Assembly: GCA_017546175.1 (NCBI GenBank)
Contig: JAFYXM010000007.1
Span: 186,001-250,000 of the forward strand
Direction of reading: 5' to 3'
DNA from: Elusimicrobiaceae bacterium
GTDB lineage: Bacteria > Elusimicrobiota > Elusimicrobia > Elusimicrobiales > Elusimicrobiaceae
DNA length: 64,000 nt
Numbering within the stretch: position 1 is the first letter of the stretch; each line of letters begins with the position of its first letter. Position numbers and translations under genes: made by a program. Positions 1 to 8,879 of this stretch are shown piece after piece. Under the pieces are notes generated by a model, which was given only the letters and a program-made list of their open reading frames with translations, made no database searches and had not been told where the DNA came from.

Positions 1-2
1 GT

Positions 3-761
3 ATGGACCCCTCCTCTGTCTATCCGATGAAGCCTTTGATTGATATTGTTTCTTCCGGTGAGTATGACGTAGCCGGCGCCAGCGACCCCGATGCAGACCG
101 CTTTGGTTGTGCTACCAAAGAGGGCGGGCTTATTTCTCCCAATCATGCTTTGTGTGTCATGGCAGAATATTTGATTGAAAAGAAAAACCCGAAAAAAGAA
201 ATGCAAATCGGCCGTACATTGGGCACCACTGCTTTGTTGGACCGCATTGCCGCAGCCAACGGGTATGGCCTTGATGAGCAAAATGTAGGTTTTAAGCATT
301 TTGTAGATGGCATTGTGGGCGGTCGTTATATCGTATCCGGCGAAGAAAGTGCCGGTATGAGCATGAGCGGTTGGACCCCTGAAAAAGACGGCATTTTGGC
401 AGTTTGTCTGCTCTTAGAAATTGCTTCCGTCAAAGGAGATATCGCCGCCCTGTATAAAGCCATAACCGAAAAATATGGCCTGCCTTATTATACCCGTGTA
501 GATGTGCCGACTGAAGAAGAAGCTAAAAAGCGTGTGCAATCTTTTAAGAAAGAAGATTTAAAAGATTTGACTGTAGTGGCAGGTGAAAAAGTGACGAACG
601 TGCGTGACACGGACGGCATTAAAGTATATTTAGAGAACTCTTGGTTCTTGGTGCGCCCCAGCGGCACGGAGAATATTTTGAAATTCTATGCCGAAACATT
701 TGTGAGTGAGGAGCACTTGCACCAAATTATTGAAGAAGGAAGAAAATACTTTGGTGTGTAA
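3..761 (+). CDS. pgm: phosphoglucomutase, C-terminal part (gene enters from left edge)
   Basis: Last 252 residues of an alpha-D-phosphohexomutase, which interconverts glucose 1-phosphate and glucose 6-phosphate. The metal-binding loop DPDADR is at residues 28-33 of the visible part, the sugar-binding GEES loop near residue 118, and the phosphate-binding RPSGTE loop near residue 222. The active-site serine loop expected in the N-terminal third lies outside the window, so the ATG at position 3 is internal, not the start. The GEES and RPSGTE contexts favour phosphoglucomutase over phosphomannomutase, but sugar specificity is an inference. It would link the galactose pathway at 41-46 kb to glycolysis. 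Confidence 0.9.
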   Translation: MDPSSVYPMKPLIDIVSSGEYDVAGASDPDADRFGCATKEGGLISPNHALCVMAEYLIEKKNPKKEMQIGRTLGTTALLDRIAAANGYGLDEQNVGFKHFVDGIVGGRYIVSGEESAGMSMSGWTPEKDGILAVCLLLEIASVKGDIAALYKAITEKYGLPYYTRVDVPTEEEAKKRVQSFKKEDLKDLTVVAGEKVTNVRDTDGIKVYLENSWFLVRPSGTENILKFYAETFVSEEHLHQIIEEGRKYFGV

Positions 762-785
762 TCAGACGCTATTTAGCAATTAATG

Positions 786-821
786 AAAAACGGAGCAAAG
801 CATTTGTTTGCTCCGTTTTTT
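786..821 (+). terminator. rho-independent terminator of phosphoglucomutase gene
   Basis: A 9-bp perfect stem, CGGAGCAAA (791-799) with TTTGCTCCG (807-815), is followed by six T. It closes the phosphoglucomutase transcript. Confidence 0.9.
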
Positions 822-855
822 GTTGGTTGCTTTTAGACGGAAAAAAAGAATAGTC

Positions 856-886
856 TTGACAAATCGTTTTTTTTTTTTGCTACAAT
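856..886 (+). promoter_or_regulatory. pilin 1 promoter with poly-T spacer
   Basis: TTGACA (856-861) and TACAAT (881-886) are separated by 19 nt, which include a run of 12 T. TGC precedes the -10, giving the extended form TGCTACAAT. The spacer is longer than the usual 17 nt. Pilin 2 has the same promoter with 14 T, so the tract length may set promoter strength. Confidence 0.75.
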
Positions 887-924
887 TTTTTCAGACGGAA
901 AAATAAATAAAAAGGAGAAAAGAA

Positions 925-1443
925 ATGAAAAGAGGTTTTACGTTGATAGAACTGTTAGTAGTCGTTTTAATTATCGGTATTTTGTCGGCCGTGGCCTTGC
1001 CGCAATATACCAAAGCGGTGGAAAAAAGCCGCGCTGCCGAAGCTCTGCAAATGCTGCGCTATATGCACCAGCAAAAAGAAATATATAAGTTGGAAAACGG
1101 AGAAGGAGGGGCGACAGCTCCCAATGAAGATATGGGAATAGAATTGGGAAACGGTTTTAATTGTGAGTTTTATGGAGACAGCGAAATCTGTTGTAATAAG
1201 CATTGGTGTTATGAAAATAGCGGTATTATAAAGGGATCTCATTGTGCCGGTTCTTGGGGAAATGTGGTTGCAATGAGAGTTGATAATGCTACGCCCTCTA
1301 GTTTGTTGGAGGAAAACACTTTCCTCTATTCTTTGGAATATGAAAGTTCCCCTTGTGTAGATACACCGAGAATTGTATGTTATAACGAAAATACAGATAA
1401 AGACTGGTGCAAGATGTTTAAAGGAACCGGAAACCCTATTTAA
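925..1443 (+). CDS. type IV pilin-like protein 1
   Basis: A 172-residue prepilin. The N-terminus [20 protein letters not shown] is a class III signal: cleavage after Gly4, mature Phe1 and Glu5, then one hydrophobic helix. The rest is a soluble head rich in cysteine (CC near 87, paired cysteines near the end, ending in a DKDWC motif). A strong AAAAGGAGA site precedes the ATG. The gene stands alone between its own promoter and terminator. No pilus assembly genes lie nearby, so whether it is a major pilin, minor pilin or secretion pseudopilin cannot be told. Three relatives are in this window at 23.5, 40.8 and 56.9 kb. Confidence 0.9.
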   Translation: MKRGFTLIELLVVVLIIGILSAVALPQYTKAVEKSRAAEALQMLRYMHQQKEIYKLENGEGGATAPNEDMGIELGNGFNCEFYGDSEICCNKHWCYENSGIIKGSHCAGSWGNVVAMRVDNATPSSLLEENTFLYSLEYESSPCVDTPRIVCYNENTDKDWCKMFKGTGNPI

Positions 1444-1445
1444 AT

Positions 1446-1476
1446 CAAAAACCCTCGCCAAAAGCGGGGGTTTTAG
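1446..1476. terminator. bidirectional terminator between pilin 1 and GGDEF gene
   Basis: Stem ACCCTCGC / GCGGGGGT (one G-T pair), with an A-run on the left and a T-run on the right, so it can serve both convergent genes. Confidence 0.8.
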
Positions 1477-1491
1477 TTTTATAAATATTGT

Positions 1492-2418
1492 TTAGCTTCT
1501 GCGGTCTATGGCGTAGTAGCTGCTTTCATGCTTTTTGGCTAGGCACTTTAGCTCACTGCCGATATTGCTTACTTGCGCAAAAGAAGTCAACTCTTTTAAG
1601 CTGTTATGCACAATGCCGATACCGATAGAGAGAAAATTAAATTTTTCTGTTTCTCCTCTGCGGTTGAGCGATACCATAAAGCCTTGGTTTTTATCGTCCT
1701 CATTGTAAAAAGTAGGGGCGATTTGCGTCATTTCTTCCACCACTTTTTTAGCGATATCTTCGGCATGTTCTAAGCCGCATACGATAATAAAATCATCTCC
1801 GCCTATGTTACCCACAAAAGAGGTGGGGTCCTGTTGGGCCGCCTGCACCAAGATTTTGGCGGTGGACAAGAGTACTTTATCCCCTTCGCCAAAGCCGTAT
1901 TTATCATTAAAGGCTTTGAAATTATTTAAATCACAATATAAAACGGCAAATTTGCGGCCCGAAGTAATTTCCTGCTCAATACGGGCTTGGATAGACGGGT
2001 TACCCGGCAGTTTGGTCAACGGGTTGGAGTCCATTTTTTGTTGATTTCTTTTGAGCAAAAGCTTTACACGCGCGACCACTTCGTCCGCGTCGGCGGGTTT
2101 GGTTAAGTAATCGTCAATATCCATCCCCAAGCCTTTCATTTTAGTTTCTTTGTCCGTGACGGCGGTAAAAATGATAATCGGTGTTTGCAGGTATCCCGTA
2201 TGACTGCGTACATCTTGCACCACTTCAAAGCCGTTTTTGCGCGGCATTTCATAGTCTAAGATCAGCAAATCGGGGTTTTCTTTGTAGATTTTGTCCAAAG
2301 CGTCTTGTCCGTCTTCTGCAGTGACTACGGTAAACCCGGCATCTGCCAAAATTTCAGATACCAAATTGCGAATGGCGGCATTATCGTCTGCCAATAAAAT
2401 TTTTGCTTTATGTTCCAT
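1492..2418 (-). CDS. response regulator with receiver and GGDEF domains
   Basis: 308 residues. Receiver domain at 1-122: acidic pair D11-D12, phospho-acceptor D55 in LLILDYEMP, and a Lys in the LTKP motif near 107. The GGDEF domain, about 132-300, has a metal-binding Asp in DLNNF (about 163), but the signature reads GGDDF (206-210) instead of GGDEF or GGEEF. Family knowledge says such proteins make cyclic di-GMP in response to a histidine kinase. Whether the E-to-D change keeps activity is unknown. No kinase is adjacent. Cytoplasmic, no membrane segment. Confidence 0.88.
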   Translation of the reverse strand: MEHKAKILLADDNAAIRNLVSEILADAGFTVVTAEDGQDALDKIYKENPDLLILDYEMPRKNGFEVVQDVRSHTGYLQTPIIIFTAVTDKETKMKGLGMDIDDYLTKPADADEVVARVKLLLKRNQQKMDSNPLTKLPGNPSIQARIEQEITSGRKFAVLYCDLNNFKAFNDKYGFGEGDKVLLSTAKILVQAAQQDPTSFVGNIGGDDFIIVCGLEHAEDIAKKVVEEMTQIAPTFYNEDDKNQGFMVSLNRRGETEKFNFLSIGIGIVHNSLKELTSFAQVSNIGSELKCLAKKHESSYYAIDRRS

Positions 2419-2499
2419 AATTAGTCATTAAATAAAATACGTAAGAGTAGCGCAAGTGAATTTGTGTAAATCATACATGCGGTAGGAGCCGCAGTTTCA

Positions 2500-2505
2500 T
2501 ATAAT
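2500..2505 (+). promoter_or_regulatory. -10 box of antiporter gene, leaderless layout
   Basis: TATAAT ends 6 nt before the ATG at 2512. The intervening AGGAAT is too close to be a normal ribosome-binding site. Transcription would start at or next to the ATG. No clear -35 seen. Confidence 0.55.
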
Positions 2506-2511
2506 AGGAAT

Positions 2512-3789
2512 ATGACTGCAGCTATTTTGTTTATCGGAATTGTGCTTTTTTTGGGGCAGGTGTTTTCTTCTTTATTTGAGAAAACGCGTCTGCCCGATGT
2601 GCTTCCTTTGATGATGTTGGGTATGATTATGGGTCCGCTGACGGGGCTTATTCGGCCGGAAGATTTTGGCCGCGCAGGGGAGATTTTTACCACACTGGCG
2701 TTGGTTGTGGTGCTGTTTCAAAGCGGTATTAATCTTAAAATTTTATCTTTGCGCGGGGCCATGGGGCAGGGGTTCCTGCTGACGACCGTTACTTTTACCC
2801 TTTTGACGGTGGTATTGGCATTTTTATCCCGTATTGTTTTAGAAGTGCCGAAACTGTATGCGTTTATTATAGGTGCCATCGTGGCCGATAATTCCACCGC
2901 TGTTATTATTCCTTTGCTGTCTAAACTAAAAATTTCCGCCAAATCACGTGCCATTTTGTTTTTGGAAACCAATTTGGTTGGGGTGTATTCCATTGTACTG
3001 ACTTTGGCTTTGATGGGCCTGGCGGTAAAAGGAGGCGCTTTTTCTGCTCAAGGGTTGGGGCTAGAAGTTTTAAAATCTTTCGGCATAGGCTTTTTCTTCA
3101 GTATTATTGCCGGACTTTTTTGGATGCGTATTTTAAACAAAGTTCGCAACTTGGAAAATGCGGTTTCTTTGACGTTTGCGTTTGTTTTACTGGTGTACGG
3201 ACTTAGCAATTTAGCCGGTGGGGACGGTGTGTTGGCTACCATGGTCTTTGGGGCTGTGGTGGGAAATATGCGCCTGATACGCCGTCTGTGGCTCAAAAAA
3301 GTAAGCTTTAATGCGTTGGCACTAAATGAAGGAGAAAAAAGTTTTTTTACGGAAGTGGAGTTTATTTTTAAAACGTTGTTTTTTGTTTATATGGGTATTT
3401 CCATGCATTTTGGAGAAGTACATTTACTGCTGCTGGGGTTATTCTTTGCATTAATTAAACTTTTTGTGCGTGCGCCTTGTGTGAATTGGTGCATCAGCAA
3501 AAAAATCAGCCGTAGCGATTGTTCGGTCCTTTTGGCTATGTGTCCCAATGGATTGGTCAGCGCTGTACTGGCGGCTATGATTGCCCAACAGCTGCCCGAA
3601 AACGGACACATTATACAAGACGTTATCTATTCTGTGATTTTCTTTAGTGTAATGCTTTCAAGCTTAATGTCTTTTAGAATAGAAAAAGGCGGACTTACGT
3701 GGATAGGAAAAAGCTTTTTCCATCGTCACGCTTGTTCAAAAGCCAACCGCGTTGCTATCGTAGCCGCTACGGACGATACACAAAAGTGA
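2512..3789 (+). CDS. cation:proton antiporter (CPA family)
   Basis: 425 residues with about 12 hydrophobic helices, resembling the Na+/H+ exchanger fold of the CPA1/CPA2 families. The core segment near residue 120 reads GAIVADNSTAVI, keeping the Asp of the ion-binding region although its neighbours differ from the classical GAILAPTDP. A second conserved stretch near 340 is CPNGLVSAVLAAMIAQ. No C-terminal TrkA-N domain, so it is not a complete KefB/KefC type. Substrate ion unknown. The 3' end overlaps the convergent pgeF gene by 23 nt. Confidence 0.8.
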   Translation: MTAAILFIGIVLFLGQVFSSLFEKTRLPDVLPLMMLGMIMGPLTGLIRPEDFGRAGEIFTTLALVVVLFQSGINLKILSLRGAMGQGFLLTTVTFTLLTVVLAFLSRIVLEVPKLYAFIIGAIVADNSTAVIIPLLSKLKISAKSRAILFLETNLVGVYSIVLTLALMGLAVKGGAFSAQGLGLEVLKSFGIGFFFSIIAGLFWMRILNKVRNLENAVSLTFAFVLLVYGLSNLAGGDGVLATMVFGAVVGNMRLIRRLWLKKVSFNALALNEGEKSFFTEVEFIFKTLFFVYMGISMHFGEVHLLLLGLFFALIKLFVRAPCVNWCISKKISRSDCSVLLAMCPNGLVSAVLAAMIAQQLPENGHIIQDVIYSVIFFSVMLSSLMSFRIEKGGLTWIGKSFFHRHACSKANRVAIVAATDDTQK

Positions 3790-4456
3790 GCAAAGCGTCT
3801 TTGGTGTGATCTCTGCGGTAAGAGAAAAATTTAAGCTTGTCTCCGCACGTACACAGATGAGGCAGCTGAATGTCTTGACTTGCAAGGCCTACAGCCAACA
3901 GTTGGCGGGTAATGGCTTTGCTTAAATCTACAAAAAGTTTTCCTTCTTTTTTAATGACACTTTCGGGAAATTGCTCCGCTACGTCTGCCTGCACTTCAAA
4001 ACAACAACTTTGAATATGCGGCCCCGCCCAAGCGGAGATTTTACCTTGGGCGCCTAATTTTTTCATTTCACTGACCGTTTTGGCAGGCAGATTGGCCGCC
4101 ACGCCGCGCCACCCACAATGGGAAAGCCCTACCACTTCGGCTTTTTCGTCCCATAAAACCAAAGGCACACAATCAGCCGTTAAAATAGCTGCCCCGAAGC
4201 CTTGGCCTTTAAGTACCCAACCGTCAGCTTCGGCAAGAGGGGAAGATTGTATTTTTTTCACTTCTTCCAAGGAGCAAGCGGCAATCAAAGTATCGCTGTG
4301 TACTTGTTTAAATCGCAAAATGTTTTCTTCGTTAATACCTAGACGGTCAAACAAAGTATGCGTACTCTCGGCCAGGCGCATGTTGCCCATGTCGCGGTCT
4401 GTGGTGCCGTGAATAACGCCCAAAGATAAAAGACGGGGATCGGAATAAAGTTTCAT
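3767..4456 (-). CDS. pgeF: peptidoglycan editing factor PgeF (laccase-domain, YfiH family)
   Basis: 229 residues, full length for the family once called multicopper polyphenol oxidase. Signature stretches LTADCVPLVLWD and GLSHCGWRGVAANL carry the Cys and His of the active site; a second Cys-rich stretch, QSCCFEV, follows. In E. coli PgeF removes wrongly attached L-Ser from peptidoglycan precursors. It starts 2 nt after murI (glutamate racemase, which supplies D-Glu for the same stem peptide), so the two form a wall-precursor operon. No separate promoter seen. Confidence 0.9.
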   Translation of the reverse strand: MKLYSDPRLLSLGVIHGTTDRDMGNMRLAESTHTLFDRLGINEENILRFKQVHSDTLIAACSLEEVKKIQSSPLAEADGWVLKGQGFGAAILTADCVPLVLWDEKAEVVGLSHCGWRGVAANLPAKTVSEMKKLGAQGKISAWAGPHIQSCCFEVQADVAEQFPESVIKKEGKLFVDLSKAITRQLLAVGLASQDIQLPHLCTCGDKLKFFSYRRDHTKDALLTFVYRP

Positions 4457-4458
4457 AA

Positions 4459-5256
4459 TCAGTTCAATTTTTTTAGGTAAACTTGTTTTAACTCCCGTCC
4501 CAAAATATGTTTGGCTAAACGTTTAAAGCGGGAGGGGGCATCACTGGCATAGATTTTCAGACTGCCGCGCCCTTTTTTGTTTAATTGATGGGTATTGGTA
4601 AGGCGTGTTTGTACTTCTTCTGCCAAAACTTCTGCCGCATCTACCAATCGTACAGATTTTCCTAATTTTTTAGAAATTTTACTTTTAATAACAGGATAAT
4701 GTGTGCAGCCTAAAATAACGGTATCAGCTCCGCTTTTAATAACAGGGGCCAAATAATCGGCTATAATCGCTTCTCCGCCCTCTTTATGAGTCCAACCTTC
4801 TTCAATCAACGGCACAAACAAAGGGCAAGCCTGTTGGGTAACTTTTAAACGTTTATCCAAGCGCAAGAGTTCTTTGGGGTAAGCCTTGCTTTGTACAGTG
4901 GCTTCGGTGGCGATGACGGCCACTTTACCGTTTTTGCTGCTTTGTACGGCTTTCAAAGATCCCGGTTTAATTACGCCGATAACAGGAACGGAAATTTGTT
5001 TTTGCAAATCAGCCAAAGCCAAAGCGGAGGCGGTATTGCATGCCACAACGATAAGCTTAACTTTTTGACTTTCCAAAAAGCGGGCAATGTCTAAAGAAAA
5101 ACGGGTAACGGTGGCTTGAGATTTAGATCCGTAGGGCGTGTTGGCCGTATCTCCAAAGTAAATATATTTTTCTTTGGGAAGCACTTGGCTGAGGGTTTTT
5201 AGAATGGTCAACCCTCCCAGTCCAGAATCAAAAATACCGATAGCTCTTGTATTCAT
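4459..5256 (-). CDS. murI: glutamate racemase
   Basis: 265 residues. Converts L-glutamate to D-glutamate for the peptidoglycan stem peptide. Both catalytic cysteine motifs are present: VACNTASA near residue 72 and ILGCTHYPV near 185. The N-terminus GIFDSGLGGLTILK is typical. Upstream on the minus strand is ACTATAAT followed by AAAGGTAATATG, so a promoter and weak ribosome-binding site lie within 20 nt of the start. First gene of the murI-pgeF operon. Confidence 0.95.
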   Translation of the reverse strand: MNTRAIGIFDSGLGGLTILKTLSQVLPKEKYIYFGDTANTPYGSKSQATVTRFSLDIARFLESQKVKLIVVACNTASALALADLQKQISVPVIGVIKPGSLKAVQSSKNGKVAVIATEATVQSKAYPKELLRLDKRLKVTQQACPLFVPLIEEGWTHKEGGEAIIADYLAPVIKSGADTVILGCTHYPVIKSKISKKLGKSVRLVDAAEVLAEEVQTRLTNTHQLNKKGRGSLKIYASDAPSRFKRLAKHILGRELKQVYLKKLN

Positions 5257-5301
5257 ATTACCTTTATTATAGTAAATCTTCCGCTAAACACGAACCAGAT
5301 G

Positions 5302-5332
5302 CTGACAAACGGGGGGTAGTTTGTGCTAGAAT
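5302..5332 (+). promoter_or_regulatory. promoter of Ser/Thr kinase gene, leaderless layout
   Basis: CTGACA (5302-5307), 19-nt spacer, TGC and TAGAAT (5327-5332). An ATG directly abuts the -10 at 5333, and a second in-frame ATG at 5339 sits 6 nt downstream, where transcription should begin. The second is therefore the better start. Confidence 0.6.
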
Positions 5333-5338
5333 ATGAAT

Positions 5339-6826
5339 ATGCTAAAGAAGCTACTGATTTCTATTTTATTTTCTGCGATGTCTTGGGTTGCTTTTGCCGC
5401 TCCTGCACAGGAGGCCGCCCCGTTGTTGGTGGGGGGGAATTTTTCCCAAAACACCAATGCCTCCCGTTCGGTCATTTTTGACCAAAACACGCGTGACGGA
5501 GAAATAGCCAAACTCAATGAACGTTTAAAGAATAAAGATTATGTAGGTGTTACCAAGCGTATTAATGAGTTGGTTTCCAAGAATTTTTTAGATAAACGTT
5601 TTTACCTGCTTTTAGCTATCGCTTACGATGGACTTAAGCAATATGAGGACGTTATTTATTCCGCCGGAGAAGCTATTGCGGTTGCTCCGCAAGATCCGCG
5701 GGCCTATATCCTGCGTGCGCAGGCCTACTTGCAACAAGGCGATTATGAGCGCTGCCGTATTGATGTGGAAAAGGCTTTGCGCTTAAATCCTAAATCTCAA
5801 ATGGCTTTAAAGGTAAAGCAGGAATTGGACGCAAAAACAAAAGCCAAATCTGCGTTGGGTGCCGCTTCGCAGAAGCGTTCTGCGCCGGCTCCGCATTGGT
5901 TGGTGGTCTACTTTATTGCCATTGCCATAGCGATTGTGATATTTGTGTATTTGCGCTATGAAGATTTGTTCCGCCATGGGCCCAAAACTGCTTACAGCCG
6001 CCGTGAAGTGGAAGTAAAAGAGCAATATGAATTTTTGCGCCAAATCGGCGAAGGCGGCATGGGAAAAGTATATGAAGCCTATGACAAAGTGCTCAAACGC
6101 AAAGTAGCCATTAAGCGCGTCCGCCCCGAACTGGTGCGCAGTGCTTATATCCGCGAACAGTTTTTGGCAGAAGCGCGCATGGTGGCCCTTTTGCGTCATC
6201 CGTGCATTGTTGAGATTTATACGGTTATTGAATCGGAAAGCAGCCTTTATTTGGTATTTGAATATGTAGACGGCCAAACGTTGGAAACGCGCCTAGATAT
6301 TGACGGACGTGTTCCTTTTTCTGAAGCCAAACGAATTTTTGATTATGTTTGTCGTGGGTTACACTATGCTCACTCTCAGGATATTATCCATTGTGATTTG
6401 AAACCGGGCAATATCATGATTCGCGAAGACGGTACAGCCAAGGTCATGGATTTTGGTGTAGCTAAAAAGTCTATGGAAGAAGATACGGGAGCTCGTACCG
6501 TGGCGGGTACGCCTGCGTATATGGCCCCGGAACAACAAAAAGGCTTTATGCGCAAACAGTCTGACGTGTATTCTTTGGCTTTGTGTCTTTACGAAGCACT
6601 GGTGGGACAAGTGCCTTGGAGTGTAAAAGGCTTTGATATCGCCACCAAAAGGGTGTATCCTCCTTCTCGCTTGGCGCCGGGGGTGCCAGTGGAGGTGGAC
6701 CGCCTCTTAGAAGATGCTTTGCGCGAAGACCCTAAAGAGCGCATACAAAGTATTGATGAGTTTTGGTCTCGCTTGAATGCCATCCAACCATTGCCGGAAG
6801 AAAATTTAGAAAAAACTCATTATTAA
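5339..6826 (+). CDS. membrane Ser/Thr protein kinase with periplasmic TPR domain
   Basis: 495 residues. Signal peptide (1-20), then a region with tetratricopeptide-like repeats (about 60-165), one membrane helix (about 187-205) and a C-terminal Hanks-type kinase domain (about 230-485). The glycine loop GEGGMGKVYEA, the VAIK lysine, the catalytic loop HCDLKPGN (HRD reads HCD) and DFG are all present, so it should be active. The order places the repeats outside and the kinase inside, opposite to PknB-type kinases whose sensor follows the kinase. Start chosen at the second ATG because of the promoter position. No phosphatase is adjacent. Confidence 0.9.
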   Translation: MLKKLLISILFSAMSWVAFAAPAQEAAPLLVGGNFSQNTNASRSVIFDQNTRDGEIAKLNERLKNKDYVGVTKRINELVSKNFLDKRFYLLLAIAYDGLKQYEDVIYSAGEAIAVAPQDPRAYILRAQAYLQQGDYERCRIDVEKALRLNPKSQMALKVKQELDAKTKAKSALGAASQKRSAPAPHWLVVYFIAIAIAIVIFVYLRYEDLFRHGPKTAYSRREVEVKEQYEFLRQIGEGGMGKVYEAYDKVLKRKVAIKRVRPELVRSAYIREQFLAEARMVALLRHPCIVEIYTVIESESSLYLVFEYVDGQTLETRLDIDGRVPFSEAKRIFDYVCRGLHYAHSQDIIHCDLKPGNIMIREDGTAKVMDFGVAKKSMEEDTGARTVAGTPAYMAPEQQKGFMRKQSDVYSLALCLYEALVGQVPWSVKGFDIATKRVYPPSRLAPGVPVEVDRLLEDALREDPKERIQSIDEFWSRLNAIQPLPEENLEKTHY

Positions 6827-6855
6827 AAAACCCCGCATTAAGCGGGGTTTATTTT
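6825..6855. terminator. bidirectional terminator
   Basis: AAACCCCGC / GCGGGGTTT stem with A-run before and T-rich run after, between the convergent kinase and CorA genes. Confidence 0.85.
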
Positions 6856-6862
6856 ATCTAAA

Positions 6863-7777
6863 TTACCAATTTTTATGCCGCCAGTATATCATGACCAACC
6901 ATACCGATACCAACCCAAGCCCCATTAGCATCCAAAAAGCATCGGGGTGATGTTCTAAAGGAAGAGCCACATTCATGCCGTAAATACTGGCAATCAGAGT
7001 GGGGACCATGAGTGAAATGGTGATGATGTTTAGTTTTTTAATCAGCAAGTTTAAGTTGTTGCTGACAATGCTGGCACGCGCGCCCAACATCTGAGCCAAA
7101 ATGTTGGAGTGAATGTCTGCTTGGGTTTTACATTGTAAGTTTTCTACGATAATATCGTCCAACATTTCTCCGTCATTTTCGTCAAATCCGAACCGAGAAG
7201 CCAAAGTGCGCATTTTTTCAAATACAAAACCGTTGGCGGTAATAGCTTCTGCGTAATACACCAAGCTTTTTTCTAAGCTAAATAAATTAAGCAAATAGGT
7301 GTTATCCATAGATTCATTCATCTTATCTTCAATCTCTTCCGAAATTAAGTGGATAATGCGCAAATGCTCAATGTAATGAGAAATGGAGTTATAAACTAAT
7401 TTTAGAAATACGTTTTTAATAGAATCTACTTTTTGAAAGCGTTTTCCAACGAACAAAGGAATGTCTTCTGCCAATACTACTACCAATTTGTCAGAAAACA
7501 AAAACGTACCCACGGAAGCTACTTTAAACTCCAGCTGATCCTTGCCGGAATAATTTTTGGGGCGTTTATAAATCATTACCGTGTGTTCCGGTTCAAACTC
7601 CAAACGCGGCAATTCGTCCGGGTCCAAAGAGGAGGCCAGCGTATGTTCGTCAATTTGAAAATCACTTACCAGAAAACGTTGTTCTTCAACTGTCGGATTG
7701 GTAAACACGTACACCTGTGCTTTTTCGTCGTCCGTTACGCACAGTTTGCGGTCCATAATATTATATTTTGTCAGCAT
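6863..7777 (-). CDS. CorA-family divalent metal transporter
   Basis: 304 residues. A large cytoplasmic N-terminal part, a long helix, then two C-terminal membrane helices. The family signature YGMN lies after the first membrane helix, followed by a short outer loop and the second helix, ending in a basic tail. This is the Mg2+/Co2+ (sometimes Zn2+ efflux) channel family; the ion is not decidable from sequence. Single gene on the minus strand. Confidence 0.9.
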   Translation of the reverse strand: MLTKYNIMDRKLCVTDDEKAQVYVFTNPTVEEQRFLVSDFQIDEHTLASSLDPDELPRLEFEPEHTVMIYKRPKNYSGKDQLEFKVASVGTFLFSDKLVVVLAEDIPLFVGKRFQKVDSIKNVFLKLVYNSISHYIEHLRIIHLISEEIEDKMNESMDNTYLLNLFSLEKSLVYYAEAITANGFVFEKMRTLASRFGFDENDGEMLDDIIVENLQCKTQADIHSNILAQMLGARASIVSNNLNLLIKKLNIITISLMVPTLIASIYGMNVALPLEHHPDAFWMLMGLGLVSVWLVMIYWRHKNW

Positions 7778-7865
7778 ATAACACCCGCTTAAAAAAGTTT
7801 CTTTTTATATGATAACACCTCGGGGGCCGATTGTAAAGTTTTTTCTTATTCGGTGGCGGCTGATT

Positions 7866-7874
7866 TGCTATAGT
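7866..7874 (+). promoter_or_regulatory. extended -10 promoter of nucleoside phosphorylase gene
   Basis: TGC plus TATAGT. A ribosome-binding site AGAGGA (7892-7897) follows, so this transcript has a short normal leader. Confidence 0.5.
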
Positions 7875-7903
7875 ATAAGTATATTTAAAACAGAGGACTG
7901 ATT

Positions 7904-8656
7904 ATGAGTATTCTTTTTCCTAAAAAAAATAAAGTGAAACTAAAAGAACTTTCCGGTGCCAAAACCTATTTGAAACACTTAAAATGTGATATTAAGCTTC
8001 CGAGCAAAGCCATCGTTTGTCCGCTTTCTTCTTTAACCAAATTTGCTTTGAGCCAAGCTAACTTTAAGCATTACAACTGTGAGGCAGATATTTATGTAGA
8101 TGAAAAGAAAGGGTACTGCTATGTAACGGGTTTCGGTGTGGGTGCCCCGGCCATGGCTATGGCATTGGAAGTGCTGATTGCACTAGGAGTAAAAGAACTG
8201 GTGTTGATGGGGATTGCCGGCTCTCTGCAGCCCGAAGCCGTAGCGGCTGATTTAGTGTTGTGTGATAGTGCTGTAGCTGATGAAGGAATTTCTAAACATT
8301 ACGTGCCTAAAGAAGTGCTTAAGCCCTCTGCAGTTTTGACCAAAAGACTGGGGACTGCTTTGAAAAAGGAGAAATTAGACTACCACGTCGGCCCTACTTG
8401 GACCACGGATGCGATCTTCCGCGAGACGGCAGAAGAAGTGGCGCATTATCAAAAGAAAAACGTTCTGACCGTGGAAATGGAAGCTTCTGCTTTCTTTGCC
8501 ATTTGTGAACAGAAAAAAGTGAAAGCCGCCGCTGCCTTTGTGGTAAGTGATGAGTTGTATCGTTTAAAATGGGAGCCTCATTTTGGGGAAAAGCCGATTT
8601 TCCAACACTTGCACGCGTTATATCATACCGCTGTGAAAATGCTGACTGGAAAATAA
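7904..8656 (+). CDS. nucleoside phosphorylase family protein (uridine/purine type)
   Basis: 250 residues of the PNP/UDP phosphorylase superfamily, which splits nucleosides with phosphate into base and ribose 1-phosphate. Visible motifs: GVGAPAMAMALEVL (phosphate and ribose site), LVLMGIAGSL, and VEMEASAFFAIC, where the Glu of VEME binds the ribose hydroxyls. Which nucleoside is used cannot be fixed. It fits with a cytidine deaminase (46.0 kb) and a nucleoside permease (57.4 kb) as a nucleoside salvage set. Monocistronic, with its own terminator. Confidence 0.88.
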   Translation: MSILFPKKNKVKLKELSGAKTYLKHLKCDIKLPSKAIVCPLSSLTKFALSQANFKHYNCEADIYVDEKKGYCYVTGFGVGAPAMAMALEVLIALGVKELVLMGIAGSLQPEAVAADLVLCDSAVADEGISKHYVPKEVLKPSAVLTKRLGTALKKEKLDYHVGPTWTTDAIFRETAEEVAHYQKKNVLTVEMEASAFFAICEQKKVKAAAAFVVSDELYRLKWEPHFGEKPIFQHLHALYHTAVKMLTGK

Positions 8657-8687
8657 TCAAACGATATTTTTAGCTGTTTGTTTTTGT

Positions 8688-8726
8688 GCGCCGCGTAAAA
8701 TTTTGTATTTTGCGCGGTGTTTTTTA
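8688..8726 (+). terminator. terminator of nucleoside phosphorylase gene
   Basis: CGCCGCG(T)AAAAT / ATTTTGCGCGGTG stem followed by T-run. The 8727-8879 stretch beyond is very AT-rich and holds only the presumed promoter of the next gene. Confidence 0.8.
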
Positions 8727-8879
8727 TATTTAATAATTTTCTATATTTAAATTTTTTCGTTTTCTTTTTCAACGAGATATAAAGATACTTTCTATATTGA
8801 TTTATAACTTTTTATATTTATTTTTTATTTTAAAATAGACTATATAAAAACATATCCTCTCTTTCATAAAATAAATCGT

